A DNA stretch of 64,000 nt from Streptomyces pristinaespiralis (GTDB lineage Bacteria; Actinomycetota; Actinomycetes; Streptomycetales; Streptomycetaceae), in assembly GCF_001278075.1 (NCBI RefSeq), contig NZ_CP011340.1:5453501-5517500 (forward strand). The letters run 5' to 3'. Numbering within the stretch: the stretch's first letter is position 1; each line of letters starts with the position of its first letter. Under the pieces are notes generated by a model. The model had not been told where the DNA came from. It saw nothing but the letters and a program-made list of their open reading frames with translations, and did not search any database. Below are positions 53,047-61,879 of the stretch, piece after piece. The translations under genes were made by a program, and so were the position numbers.

Positions 53047-53524
53047 GGGCGGGCTCGTCCCCTGCTCCTACGGCCCGGCGGCCGTGGGGCCCCACTTCCC
53101 GGACCGGGCACCGCGCTCCGCGCGATGTTCCGAGGGCTCCGCCCCCGGACCCACGCGCCTCGATCGCCGGCGGGGCCGGGGTGGCCGCGCCGGGCGGGCC
53201 GAAGTGCCGGCAGTGGCATTTTCGGCCCGCCCGGCGACCGAGGGCACGGCCGAAGGCCGTACGGCCCGGGCAGGACCGGGCTCGGGAAGCGGGCCCCCAC
53301 GGCCGCCGGTGCCCGGGGAATCCCGCAGGACCCCCGCGCCTCTGTCGTTGGCGGGGCCGGAGTCGCCGCGGGGCTGATGTCGCGGAGCGAATTCCGGCCC
53401 GCCTGGGGGCACCTTCCTCGGCCGCGAGGCCGTAGGGGAGGTTGAGGGCACCGCGCGGAGCGCGGTACGCCGCCCGCGGGGCGGGACGGGGCCCGGGGCA
53501 TGACCGGTTCGGGAAGTGGGCGTG
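53047..53524. repeat. Degenerate GC-rich intergenic repeats
   Basis: This 478-bp gap contains no gene. Two degenerate copies of a unit of the form ACCC.CGCGCCTC...GGCGGGGCCGG lie near 53148 and 53330, and GCGCTCCGCGCG-type blocks near 53112 and 53455. Similar GC-rich intergenic repeats are common in Streptomyces genomes and may form strong hairpins. No recognised mobile element ends were found. Confidence 0.55.
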
Positions 53525-54943
53525 TCAGGCGCGGCCCGTCGCCGTCTCGCGGTGGTGGAGGAAGGTGGACACCGACGGCTTGCGGCGGTGCGGCAGAAGG
53601 ACCGCCGCCGTGTCCGCCAGCATCGCGTGGATGCGGGACGACCGGACCTCGCCCAGCAGTTCGAGCACCTGCTCGCCCGCCGCTGCCGCCTCCTCCGGCT
53701 CGCCCGCACGGGCCAGGTCCGCGGCCAGTTCGGCGCGGTACAGCGCGAGGTTGCGGGTGAAGCGGCGGTCCTGGAGGGTCGCCGCGCGGCGGGCGTGGCG
53801 GGCCGCGCGTGCCCATTCGCCGAGGGCCGACCAGCACTGGGCCTGCAGCGCCTCCAGCTCGGGCTCGGCGAAGAAGGACATCCACTCGGGGTCGGCGTCC
53901 GAGGCGCCCCGCCCGAAGTGCTCGTGCGCCCTGGCCAGCGACTGTTCGCAGCCGGCGCGGTCGCCGAGGCCCGCCCAGCCGCCCGCCTCCCGCAGCGCGA
54001 GCAGCGCCAGCAGCCGTGGCGAGGCGACCACCCGGGCCGCCTGCTGGCCCGCCTGTGCGGTACGCACGGCCTCGCGGTGCCGGCCCGCGTCCCTGGCGAG
54101 GAACGACGTGTTGCAGAACGCGTGCGCCTCGAGCGCCGGGTCGCCCGCCACGCGTGCGGTCGCCAGGGCCTCCGCGTAGTGCGAGCGCGCGTCCTCCAGG
54201 CGGCCGGAGTCGTGGGCGAGCCAGCCCACCGAGATGGCGAGCTCACCGGCGCCGGTGTGCAGCCGCTGCGCCGTCGACCTGCGGGCCGGTGTGCCGGCGT
54301 CGAGCAGTGCGTACGCGGCCCTCAGCGGCTGCGCGGCACGGCGGTAGAGACCGTCGGCGCCGTGCCGGTCGTCGAGCAGCCGGATACGGCGTACCGCCTC
54401 CTCGACGGCGCTGACCTCGGCCTCGCCGGCTCTCCGCGGGTCGGGCAGGGATCCGGGGCCGAGCCCCAGGGAGGCGGCCGCCATCGTGGCGGAACCGCTC
54501 GTCATGAATGCGCGACGCAGCACGTCGCTCTCCTCGTCGCTGTCGCTTTCGCTGCTGCCGAAGGGGAGGTGGCAGCAGGGGTGGTGGTGCGGAAGGGCCG
54601 GGTCCGCGGCCCGGCCCGGCGGCGGTGACGCGGGCGCGGCCCGGTTGACCGCGCCGCGCCCGCGCACCTGTTCCCTGGCGGTGAAGCCGAGGTCCGTCAG
54701 CGTCAGGCCGGGGAACATGTGCAGGAACACCCGTTCGTAGGCGTAGTTCGGGCAGCGGATCTCCCCGGACTCGACCCGGCCGATGTAGCGCGCGTCGCAG
54801 GAGACCTGCTCGCCGATCTCGCGGGCGGCCCGCCGTACGGCCGTCGCGAACTCGCCCGGCGAGCGGTGTCCGCGCAGCCTGCGGAAAGCCAGGTTGGGTA
54901 CGGGGGCAGGAACCGCCCGTGATGCCTTTGACGATGACGCCAT
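53525..54943 (-). CDS. HTH-TPR transcriptional regulator (NsdA-like)
   Basis: This 472-residue protein starts with a helix-turn-helix-like region (LRGHRSPGEFATAVRRAAREIGEQVSCDARYIGRVESGEIRCPNYAYERVFLHMF, residues about 20-80). A short hydrophobic stretch and a C-terminal array of TPR-like helices (about 200-460) follow. The pattern matches the Streptomyces NsdA and related regulators, which repress development and antibiotic production. The ATG at 54943 gives a start before MASSSKASRA. It is divergent from the small PrimPol-like gene, a pairing I recall from other streptomycetes. There are no DNA-binding targets visible here beyond the shared promoter. Confidence 0.82.
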   Translation of the reverse strand: MASSSKASRAVPAPVPNLAFRRLRGHRSPGEFATAVRRAAREIGEQVSCDARYIGRVESGEIRCPNYAYERVFLHMFPGLTLTDLGFTAREQVRGRGAVNRAAPASPPPGRAADPALPHHHPCCHLPFGSSESDSDEESDVLRRAFMTSGSATMAAASLGLGPGSLPDPRRAGEAEVSAVEEAVRRIRLLDDRHGADGLYRRAAQPLRAAYALLDAGTPARRSTAQRLHTGAGELAISVGWLAHDSGRLEDARSHYAEALATARVAGDPALEAHAFCNTSFLARDAGRHREAVRTAQAGQQAARVVASPRLLALLALREAGGWAGLGDRAGCEQSLARAHEHFGRGASDADPEWMSFFAEPELEALQAQCWSALGEWARAARHARRAATLQDRRFTRNLALYRAELAADLARAGEPEEAAAAGEQVLELLGEVRSSRIHAMLADTAAVLLPHRRKPSVSTFLHHRETATGRA

Positions 54944-55183
54944 GGCCGAGGCCTCTCTTGGTGCGGCCGTGTTCCGGCGGGGCAAGAACGTACCTGCTGT
55001 GACAGCTCGTTCACACAGAGTTTGACAACAAAAGGGACATCTCGCCGGTGTTCTGCCATGAACTGCCATCCTTTGCGGCGGCGTGCCGCCGTAGCCCTTG
55101 ACGCGTACGGGCGTTGAACCGTACGGAGGCGCCTTACGTGTCTCCACTCGAGCGAGGAGGGGATCCCCTTGTTGGAGGTCGGC

Positions 55184-55633
55184 ATGGAGACCAGCGCGAC
55201 GCCCTCGACCACGGCCGGGCACCGGCCCACCCCTGACGGCAGTGCACCGCCCCTCTGCGACGTGGTGGTGCCCGGCGGGCCGGCAGAGCCTTGTGACCTC
55301 GTGACCGTGCCCGCCCGACAGGGCCTCGAGGCGGTGGACATCCTGCGCCGCGCCGCCGCGCCCGCGGTCGGACCGGTGCTCCACGACGGGGCCTGCGACA
55401 CCCTCGGTTTCCTCGTCCCGCCCGGCACGGCCGACGCCTGGGACATGCCGGGCAGCGCCTGTACCCAGACCTCCGGCCGGGGTCTGCGCATCCCGGCGGA
55501 GTCACCGGTCACCGGGTCGGGCTGGCTGCTGCCGCCCGGTGACGACGCGGACACGGTGACCGACCCGGTGGTCCTGCGCGAGGCGCTGGGGGAGGCGGCC
55601 CGGCTGATCGAGGCGGCGGACAACTGCCGCTGA
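55184..55633 (+). CDS. Small PrimPol-like protein beside the HTH-TPR regulator
   Basis: This 149-residue protein has GGAGG six bases before ATG 55184. It shares a core with the PrimPol-like protein at 46157: CDLVTVPARQGLEAVDIL aligns with FDVVTVPSIFGRRML, GPVLHDGACDTLGFLVPPGTA with GPVAVHRGRMMLFAAPGTA, and a GWLLPPGD end with RWVVAPD. It lacks the N-terminal half. No catalytic residues are evident. It is divergent from an HTH-TPR regulator, so a regulatory partnership is likely. The relation to primase-polymerase proteins is by eye only. Confidence 0.65.
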   Translation: METSATPSTTAGHRPTPDGSAPPLCDVVVPGGPAEPCDLVTVPARQGLEAVDILRRAAAPAVGPVLHDGACDTLGFLVPPGTADAWDMPGSACTQTSGRGLRIPAESPVTGSGWLLPPGDDADTVTDPVVLREALGEAARLIEAADNCR

Positions 55634-55699
55634 GACCCACCCGCTCCCGGCGGCGAAGGCCCGGACGCGGCGGGTCCGCGGCCGGGCGATAATGGACGC

Positions 55700-56563
55700 G
55701 TGGCGAAGAGCAAGCGGCGTGGGGGCGGTGGACCGGAGTCCGTCGTCGCGGCCGTGGACGGCGGACTCGCGGAGCTGATACCCGACCGGGAACGCCCGCG
55801 CGGCTGGACGCTGCTCATCGACGGTGCGCCGCAGTCGCACGTTGATCTCGACGACCCGGCCCATCTGTCTTTCGAGTACCAGCGCCGGCTGGGCCACGCC
55901 GTGGACCTCGCCGCACCTGCCGGACGTCCCCTCCAGGTCGTGCACCTCGGCGGCGGGGCGTTCACCCTCGCCCGGTACGTCGCCGCCACGCGGCCCCGCT
56001 CCACCCAGCAGATCGTCGAGCTGGACGCGGCCCTCGTCCAACTCGTCCGCGCGCACCTGCCCTTGGATCCCGGCGCGCGGATACGTGTCAGATCGACCGA
56101 CGCGCGGGCCGGTCTGGCGAAGGTGCCCGACGGCTGGGCGGACGTCGTGATCGCGGACGTGTTCAGCGGGGCGCGCACCCCCGCGCACCTGACCAGCACC
56201 GAGTTCCTCGCAGAGGTGCGCCGGGTGACGAGGCCCGGCGGCAGCTACGTCGCCAACATCGCCGACGGGCCGCCGCTCACGCATCTGCGGGCCCAGATCG
56301 CCACCGCCGCGGCCGTCTTCCCCGAGCTCGCGCTCGCCGCGGACCCGACCGTGCTGCGCGGGCGCCGCTTCGGCAACGCCGTACTGCTCGCCTCGGACGT
56401 GCCGCTGCCGGTCGCCGAGTTCACCCGCCGGGTCGCGAGCGACCCGTTCGCCGGCCGGGTCGAACACGGGCGGGCACTGGCCGACTTCACCGGCGGGGCG
56501 GCACCCGTGACCGACGCGAGCGCCAAGCCGTCGCCGGTGCCGCCGCCCGCCGTGTTCCGCTGA
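55700..56563 (+). CDS. Spermidine synthase-like SAM-dependent protein
   Basis: This 287-residue protein has a spermidine synthase-like fold: a beta-rich N-terminal segment (DRERPRGWTLLIDGAPQSHVDLDDP), then the SAM/dcSAM site VVHLGGGAFTLARYVA, IVELDAALVQL and VRSTDARAGLAKV, with the DVFSGARTPAHLTSTEF loop and RRVTRPGGSYVANIADG. Several conserved polyamine-binding residues cannot be confirmed, so it may be a methyltransferase. The GTG start follows ATGGACGC. It lies 66 bp after the small PrimPol-like gene on the same strand and may be co-transcribed. Related actinobacterial proteins are often annotated as spermine/spermidine synthase-like. Confidence 0.85.
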   Translation: MAKSKRRGGGGPESVVAAVDGGLAELIPDRERPRGWTLLIDGAPQSHVDLDDPAHLSFEYQRRLGHAVDLAAPAGRPLQVVHLGGGAFTLARYVAATRPRSTQQIVELDAALVQLVRAHLPLDPGARIRVRSTDARAGLAKVPDGWADVVIADVFSGARTPAHLTSTEFLAEVRRVTRPGGSYVANIADGPPLTHLRAQIATAAAVFPELALAADPTVLRGRRFGNAVLLASDVPLPVAEFTRRVASDPFAGRVEHGRALADFTGGAAPVTDASAKPSPVPPPAVFR

Positions 56564-56584
56564 CGTCCCGCCTCGGCGGGATGC

Positions 56585-57118
56585 TCAGCGCTCGTCGAAC
56601 TGCACCATCGGAGGATGGCCGTTCCAGGTGCAGAACACCGACACCTCGTGCCCGTCCTGCGTGAACGTCACGCGGATCCACGTCGGCTGCGTCCAGACCT
56701 GCATCTGCCAGCCCGCCGCCGGGGTCGCCGAGACGAGCTCGGCCGCGCTGTCACCGATGTCGAAGACGACCCGGCCGCCCTTGACGTTGTAGCCCTTCAC
56801 ATTTCCGGCATCCGAAGGGGGCGGTGGTGAGGGGGAGTTCGGCGGCGGGTCCTTCTTCGTGGGCGAGGCGGGCGGAGGAGTCGTCGGCGGGCGCCTGCTC
56901 GGCGAGGGGGACGGGCTCGGCGGACGCGCCGTCGACGACGCCTGCGGCGTCGCGGCCTGCGCCGTCGAGTTCTGCGCGGTGATCGGGAGAGCACGCGGCC
57001 GGTCGTACGCGGTTCCGGCCATGACCGTGTGGACGCCCCACCACGACAGCGTCACCGCCGCGCCGGTGGACAGCGACCACGCCATGACATGTACGAGTCC
57101 TCGATGCATCCGGGCCAT
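56585..57118 (-). CDS. Secreted or membrane-anchored hypothetical protein
   Basis: This 177-residue protein has an N-terminal hydrophobic anchor (VHVMAWSLSTGAAVTLSWWGV), a long low-complexity linker rich in Pro, Ser, Thr and Lys (about residues 50-105), and a small beta-rich C-terminal domain. That domain contains NVKGGRVVFDIGDSAAELVSATPAAGWQMQVWTQPTWIRVTF and WNGHPPMVQF. The start can be ATG 57118 or 57109. It is divergent from a two-component system that starts 70 bp away, so it may be its target or a sensor accessory. It has no recognised family. Confidence 0.7.
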   Translation of the reverse strand: MARMHRGLVHVMAWSLSTGAAVTLSWWGVHTVMAGTAYDRPRALPITAQNSTAQAATPQASSTARPPSPSPSPSRRPPTTPPPASPTKKDPPPNSPSPPPPSDAGNVKGYNVKGGRVVFDIGDSAAELVSATPAAGWQMQVWTQPTWIRVTFTQDGHEVSVFCTWNGHPPMVQFDER

Positions 57119-57187
57119 AGTGCACCACCCGTCCCCGGCTTGTCCCGAACGGGACCGGCGTACTCCGGATGGCGTACGGTGCCGCCC

Positions 57188-57886
57188 ATGGCAAGTGTGC
57201 TCGTGGTCGAGGACGACCAGTTCGTGCGCTCCGCCCTCATCAGGCACTTGACCGAGGCCTCCCACACGGTACGGAGCGTCGGCACGGCCCTCGAGGCGCT
57301 GCGCGAGGTGGCCCATTTCCGGTTCGACGTCGTCATTCTCGACCTCGGACTGCCCGATCTGGACGGCGCGGAGGCACTGAAGATGCTCCGCGGCATCACC
57401 GACGTGCCCGTGATCATCGCGACCGCGCGGGACGACGAGGCGGAGATCGTGCGGCTGCTCAACGACGGTGCCGACGACTATCTGACCAAGCCGTTCTCCG
57501 TGGAGCACCTGTCGGCCAGGATGGCCGCCGTGCTGCGCCGTTCCCGGGCCGCGGGCGAGGCGCCGCCCCCGCGGGTGATCCAGGTCGGCGGACTGTCCAT
57601 CGATCCGCTGCGCCGCCAGGCCGAACTGGACGGCGACCGCCTCGACCTCACCCGCAGGGAGTTCGACCTGCTGGCCTTCCTCGCCGGCCGGCCCGGGGTC
57701 GTCGTCCCCCGCAAGGAGTTGCTGGCCGAGGTCTGGCAGCAGAGCTACGGCGACGACCAGACCATCGACGTCCATCTGAGCTGGCTGCGCCGCAAACTCG
57801 GCGAGACGGCGGCGCGGCCGCGCTATCTGCACACGCTGCGCGGGGTCGGAGTGAAGCTCGAGCCGCCGAACGGACACCGGCCATGA
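57188..57886 (+). CDS. OmpR-family response regulator
   Basis: This 232-residue regulator has a receiver domain with the acidic pair at residues 9-10 (VVEDDQ), phosphorylated Asp52 (VILDLGLPD) and Lys near 101 (YLTKPF). A winged-helix domain of the OmpR type follows (LDLTRREFDLLAFLAGRPGVVVPRKELLAEVW and VHLSWLRRKLGE). ATG 57188 is used because the longer reading has no receiver sequence. The next gene, a histidine kinase, starts 4 bp before the stop (ATGA). The pair is adjacent to the membrane-anchored hypothetical gene. The signal is unknown. Confidence 0.93.
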   Translation: MASVLVVEDDQFVRSALIRHLTEASHTVRSVGTALEALREVAHFRFDVVILDLGLPDLDGAEALKMLRGITDVPVIIATARDDEAEIVRLLNDGADDYLTKPFSVEHLSARMAAVLRRSRAAGEAPPPRVIQVGGLSIDPLRRQAELDGDRLDLTRREFDLLAFLAGRPGVVVPRKELLAEVWQQSYGDDQTIDVHLSWLRRKLGETAARPRYLHTLRGVGVKLEPPNGHRP

Positions 57887-59280
57887 GATGGGCGCTCGTC
57901 AAGGTCTCGCTGGCCGTCACCGTGATGGTGGTGCTCGCCTTCGCGCTGCCTCTGGGCATCGTCATCAAGGAGATGGCCCGCGACCGCGCCTTCTCCAACG
58001 CCGAGCGGCAGGCCGCGACGATCGGCCCCACGCTGACCGTCACCACCGAACGCCGCCCGCTGGAGCGGGCCGTCGAGTCCACCCCGGCCGGTGCCGTCGG
58101 CCGGATGGCCGTGCACATCCCGGCGTCCGGCGAACCGGGCAGTCTGCCGCTGGAGATAGGCAAGCGCCGGGCGGCGAAGAAGGACCTGGCGACCGTCGAA
58201 CGGATCGGCCGTGCCTCGATCACCGAGGTGTCCGGCGGCTCCGCGCTGCTGCAACCGACCGCGATCGGGACCGGGCAGATCGCCGTCGTCGAGATCTTCG
58301 TCCCTGAGGGAGAGGTCTCCAACGGTGTGGACACCGCCTGGCTCGTCCTCGCCGGTGTCGGCATCGCGCTGATCGTCGGCTCCGTCGCGGTCGCCGACCG
58401 GCTCGGCGTCCGGATGGTGCAGCCGGCGCAGCGGCTCGCGGGCGCCGCCCACGACCTGGGAGAGGGCCGGCTGGGGGCCCGGGTCCCCGAAGAGGGGCCG
58501 CCCGAACTGCGGTCCGCGGCCGCCGCGTTCAACTCCATGGCCGACCAGGTCGTCCAGCTCCTGGCCAACGAACGCGAGCTGGCCGCCGATCTCTCCCACC
58601 GGCTGCGGACCCCGCTGACCGTGCTGCGGCTGAACGCCGCGTCGCTGGGCGAGAGCACGGCCGCCGAACAGACCCGGGCGGCCGTCGCACAGCTGGAACG
58701 CGAGGTCGACACCATCATCCGCACCGCCCGCGAGGCGAAGCCCCAGACCGCGGCCGCCGGCGCCGGCGCGGGCTGCGACGTCTCGGAGGTGGTCCGCGAA
58801 CGGATGGGATTCTGGTCGGCGCTCGCGGAGGACGAGGGCCGCAAGGTGCGGCTCGCCGGAGTGGACCGGCCCGTACGCATCCCGGTGGCACGCCCCGAAC
58901 TGGCCGCCGCGCTCGACGCGTTGCTCGGCAATGTCTTCCGCCACACCCCCGAGGGCACCGCCTTCTCCGTCGACGTGCACAACAGCGACGACGCGGTCAT
59001 CGTGCTGGTCTCGGACGCCGGTCCGGGCATCGCCGACCCGGCGGCCGCCATGGCCCGGGGCAACAGCGGGGCCAGGGACGGTTCGACGGGGCTCGGCCTG
59101 GACATCGTGCGCAGGGTCGCCGAGTCCACCGGCGGCGACGTACGGATCGGCAGGTCCGTCCTCGGTGGCACGGAGGTACGGATATGGATCGGCCTCGACC
59201 CCCGCGAGGCCGCCCGCGGCCGGCGCCGCGGCGGCCACCGGGGACGGGTCCAGCGCCGTCGCAAGGCCGCCCTGCGGTAG
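57883..59280 (+). CDS. Sensor histidine kinase
   Basis: This 465-residue kinase has two helices (about 6-26 and 150-172) around an extracellular domain. A HAMP linker, the H box ADLSHRLRTPLTVLRLN (phosphorylated His), N box LLGNVFRHTPEG, G1 box SDAGPGIADP and the G2 motif GSTGLGLDIVRRVAE follow. The C-terminal tail is rich in arginine (GRRRGGHRGRVQRRRKAALR), unusual for a kinase. It is coupled to the response regulator by ATGA. The extracellular domain has no recognised ligand fold; the system's input cannot be predicted. It is not a VanS- or PhoQ-like protein by motif. Confidence 0.92.
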   Translation: MRWALVKVSLAVTVMVVLAFALPLGIVIKEMARDRAFSNAERQAATIGPTLTVTTERRPLERAVESTPAGAVGRMAVHIPASGEPGSLPLEIGKRRAAKKDLATVERIGRASITEVSGGSALLQPTAIGTGQIAVVEIFVPEGEVSNGVDTAWLVLAGVGIALIVGSVAVADRLGVRMVQPAQRLAGAAHDLGEGRLGARVPEEGPPELRSAAAAFNSMADQVVQLLANERELAADLSHRLRTPLTVLRLNAASLGESTAAEQTRAAVAQLEREVDTIIRTAREAKPQTAAAGAGAGCDVSEVVRERMGFWSALAEDEGRKVRLAGVDRPVRIPVARPELAAALDALLGNVFRHTPEGTAFSVDVHNSDDAVIVLVSDAGPGIADPAAAMARGNSGARDGSTGLGLDIVRRVAESTGGDVRIGRSVLGGTEVRIWIGLDPREAARGRRRGGHRGRVQRRRKAALR

Positions 59281-59443
59281 CGCGCGGCCGCCTTCCCGGC
59301 GTGCATCATTAATCGCTTCCGATGCCTCCCTTAAGCGCGCCCTAAGAAGACCGACCGCCGTCACCGATCGGCCATTTGTCCGGTTCGGGGCCGCTAGCGT
59401 GCAGCGCACCACCCCCCACTCCGCACGCAGAGGCAGGCACCCG

Positions 59444-60928
59444 ATGGGCAGCAGTACGCACCGGCGCAGGGCGAGCGTCAGGACCAAGGCGGTCGGCGCG
59501 GTCGTCGTGACCGCTGTGATCGGCGGCGCGGCGGTCGTCCTCACCGGCACCGCCCAGGCCGCGGCGGTCGGCGCCGCCTACACCAGGACCAGTACCTGGG
59601 ACGGCGGTTACACCGGCCAGTACGTCATCACCAACGAGACCGGCGAGGCCCGGACGGACTGGACCCTCGAGTTCGACCTGCCCGCCGGGACGAGGATCAG
59701 CTCCCTGTGGAACGGCGAGCACACCGTGGACGGGCAGCAGGTCACGGTGAAGCCCGCGAGCTGGAACAAGAGCCTCGCGCCGGGCGCCTCGGTCACCGTC
59801 GGCTTCGTCACCTCCGCGAGCGGTGAGGCCGCCGACCCGACGGCCTGTCTCATAGACGAGATCAAGTGCTCCATCGACGACGGGGCCACGCCGCAGCCGA
59901 GCGGCCGGCCCACGGAGCAGCCCACGCCGACGCCGACCGCCACCCCGACCCGGCAGCCGACACCCACACCCACCGCCACCGCCACCGCCACGGCCACCCC
60001 GGCACCCACGCCGACCGGGACCCCGAAGCCCGGTGAGGCGGCGCGCTACGCGCCGTACATCGACACCTCGCTGTACCCGGCCTACGACATGCTCGACACG
60101 GCGGCGAAGACGGGCGTCAAGGAGTTCAACCTCGCCTTCATCACCTCCGGCGGCGGCTGCGCCCCGCTGTGGGGCGGCGTCACCGACCTGGCGAACGACA
60201 AGGTCGCCGCCCAGATCGGCGCCCTGCGGGCCAAGGGCGGCGACGTCCGGGTCTCCTTCGGCGGCGCGGCCGGCCACGAGCTGGCGCTGAACTGCTCCTC
60301 CGCCGACGACCTGGCCAAGGCGTACGGCAAGGTCATCGACACCTACAAGCTCACCAAGGTCGACTTCGACGTCGAGGGCGCCGCGCTGCCCGACACCGCC
60401 GCCAACTCACGGCGCTCGCAGGCCATCGCGCAGCTCCAGAAGTTGCACCCGGGCCTGAACGTCTCCTTCACCCTGCCCGTCATGCCCGAGGGCCTCACCC
60501 AGCCCGGCGTGGACCTGGTCGCCGACGCCAAGAAGAGCGGCGTACGCGTCGACGCGGTCAACATCATGGCGATGGACTACGGCCCGGCGTACAGCGGTGA
60601 CATGGGCGAGTACGCGATCCAGGCGGCCACCGCCACCCAGGCGCAGATCAAGGGTGTGCTCGGGCTCTCGGACGCGGCCGCCTGGCAGGCCGTCGCGGTC
60701 ACTCCGATGATCGGCGTGAACGACGTGGTCACGGAGATCTTCAAGGTCGACGACGCCACCCAGCTGGTGAAGTTCGCCGAGTCGAAGAACCTGGGCTGGC
60801 TGTCGATGTGGTCCTCCACCCGCGACAAGCAGTGCGCGGGCGGGGAGAAGCCAGCGGCGGACGCCACGTGCAGCTCGATCCTCCAGGAGCCGCTGGCCTT
60901 CACCAAGGCCTTCTCCGCCTACAAGTAG
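59444..60928 (+). CDS. CBM2-GH18 chitinase
   Basis: This 494-residue secreted chitinase has a signal peptide ending near AQAAA. A CBM2-type cellulose/chitin-binding module follows (about 40-145: YTGQYVITNETGEARTDWTLEFDLPAGTRISSLWNG), then a long Pro/Thr linker. The GH18 domain carries the catalytic VDFDVEG motif with Glu311, SFGGAAGHELAL, and MAMDYGPAY before a final WSSTRDKQCAG. The linker is coded by near-perfect CCN-ACN repeats. It resembles the ChiD-type chitinases of S. coelicolor. No DasR-like box is evident upstream, unlike the other chitinase. It is convergent with the sugar permease gene. Confidence 0.94.
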   Translation: MGSSTHRRRASVRTKAVGAVVVTAVIGGAAVVLTGTAQAAAVGAAYTRTSTWDGGYTGQYVITNETGEARTDWTLEFDLPAGTRISSLWNGEHTVDGQQVTVKPASWNKSLAPGASVTVGFVTSASGEAADPTACLIDEIKCSIDDGATPQPSGRPTEQPTPTPTATPTRQPTPTPTATATATATPAPTPTGTPKPGEAARYAPYIDTSLYPAYDMLDTAAKTGVKEFNLAFITSGGGCAPLWGGVTDLANDKVAAQIGALRAKGGDVRVSFGGAAGHELALNCSSADDLAKAYGKVIDTYKLTKVDFDVEGAALPDTAANSRRSQAIAQLQKLHPGLNVSFTLPVMPEGLTQPGVDLVADAKKSGVRVDAVNIMAMDYGPAYSGDMGEYAIQAATATQAQIKGVLGLSDAAAWQAVAVTPMIGVNDVVTEIFKVDDATQLVKFAESKNLGWLSMWSSTRDKQCAGGEKPAADATCSSILQEPLAFTKAFSAYK

Positions 60929-60947
60929 CCACCCTCCCGCCCCCCAC

Positions 60948-60989
60948 GGCGACGCCCCGGGCAGGCCCCACCCGCCCGGGGCGCCGCCA
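60948..60989. terminator. Bidirectional terminator between the chitinase and transporter operon
   Basis: A GC-rich imperfect inverted repeat (CGCCCCGGGC-type arms) lies in the 84-bp gap between the convergent chitinase and permease stops. Confidence 0.6.
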
Positions 60990-61012
60990 CGCCTCCCGCC
61001 GCCCCGGAGCCG

Positions 61013-61861
61013 TCAGCCCTTGACGGCGCCCTGCATGATGCCCCCGACGATCTGCCTGCCGAAGACGACGAACGCGATCAGCAACGGCAGCGTCCCCAGC
61101 AGCGCCCCCGCCATGATCACCGACTGGTCGGGGATGTACCCCTGGCCGAGGCCCGCCAGCGCCACCTGCACCGTCGGGTTGCCGCTCTGCGTGAGCGCGA
61201 GGATCGGCCAGAAGAAGTCGTTCCAGGCCATCACGAACGTCAGCATTCCGAGGACGGCCATCGCCGGCCGCGCCGCCGGGAAGACGATGTGCCACACCAC
61301 GCGCAGACTGCCGGCGCCGTCGACCCTGGCGGCCTCGATCAGCTCGCCCGGCAGCGCCTCCATCAGGTACTGGCGCATGAAGAACACACCGAAGGCGCTG
61401 ACCAGTGTGGGCAGGATGACGGACTGGAGCTGGTCGGTCCAGGACAGTTCGGCGATCAGCATGTACAGGGGGACGACGCTGAGCTGCGGCGGCACCATCA
61501 TCGTGCCGATGACGAGCAGCAGCAGCGCGTTCTTCAACCTGAACCGCAGCTTGGCGAAGGCGTACCCGGCGAACGTGGAGAAGACCACGGTGCCCGCGGC
61601 GACCGACCCGGCGACGACGGTCGTGTTGAGCAGCGCGGTGCCCATGTTCGCGTCGGTCCAGGCGATCTCCAGGTTGCGGAAGAGTCTGCTTCCGAACCAG
61701 AACGGCGGGGGAGTCTGGGCGAGCCGCGTGTTGGTGCGGGAGGCGGCGATCGCCGTCCACACCAGTGGGAAGAGGGAACCGGCGGTGAACACGATCAGGG
61801 CCGCGTAGGCGAACTTCCCGCCGTGCAGGTGCCGTCCCGCCCGTCCCTTGCGCCCTGTCAT
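61013..61861 (-). CDS. Carbohydrate ABC transporter permease (CebG-like, CUT1)
   Basis: This 282-residue permease is of the MalG type with six helices. The EAA loop is LPGELIEAARVDGAGSLRVVWHIVFPAA and the region LVSAFGVFFMRQYLM is characteristic. It resembles the CebG cellobiose permease of Streptomyces. It is the last gene of the operon; no beta-glucosidase gene (bglC in S. coelicolor) follows, only the convergent chitinase gene. The ATG at 61861 lies 19 bp after the upstream permease stop. The substrate could be cello- or chito-oligosaccharide. Confidence 0.9.
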   Translation of the reverse strand: MTGRKGRAGRHLHGGKFAYAALIVFTAGSLFPLVWTAIAASRTNTRLAQTPPPFWFGSRLFRNLEIAWTDANMGTALLNTTVVAGSVAAGTVVFSTFAGYAFAKLRFRLKNALLLLVIGTMMVPPQLSVVPLYMLIAELSWTDQLQSVILPTLVSAFGVFFMRQYLMEALPGELIEAARVDGAGSLRVVWHIVFPAARPAMAVLGMLTFVMAWNDFFWPILALTQSGNPTVQVALAGLGQGYIPDQSVIMAGALLGTLPLLIAFVVFGRQIVGGIMQGAVKG

Positions 61862-61879
61862 CGTCGTCTCCGCTCCGCG

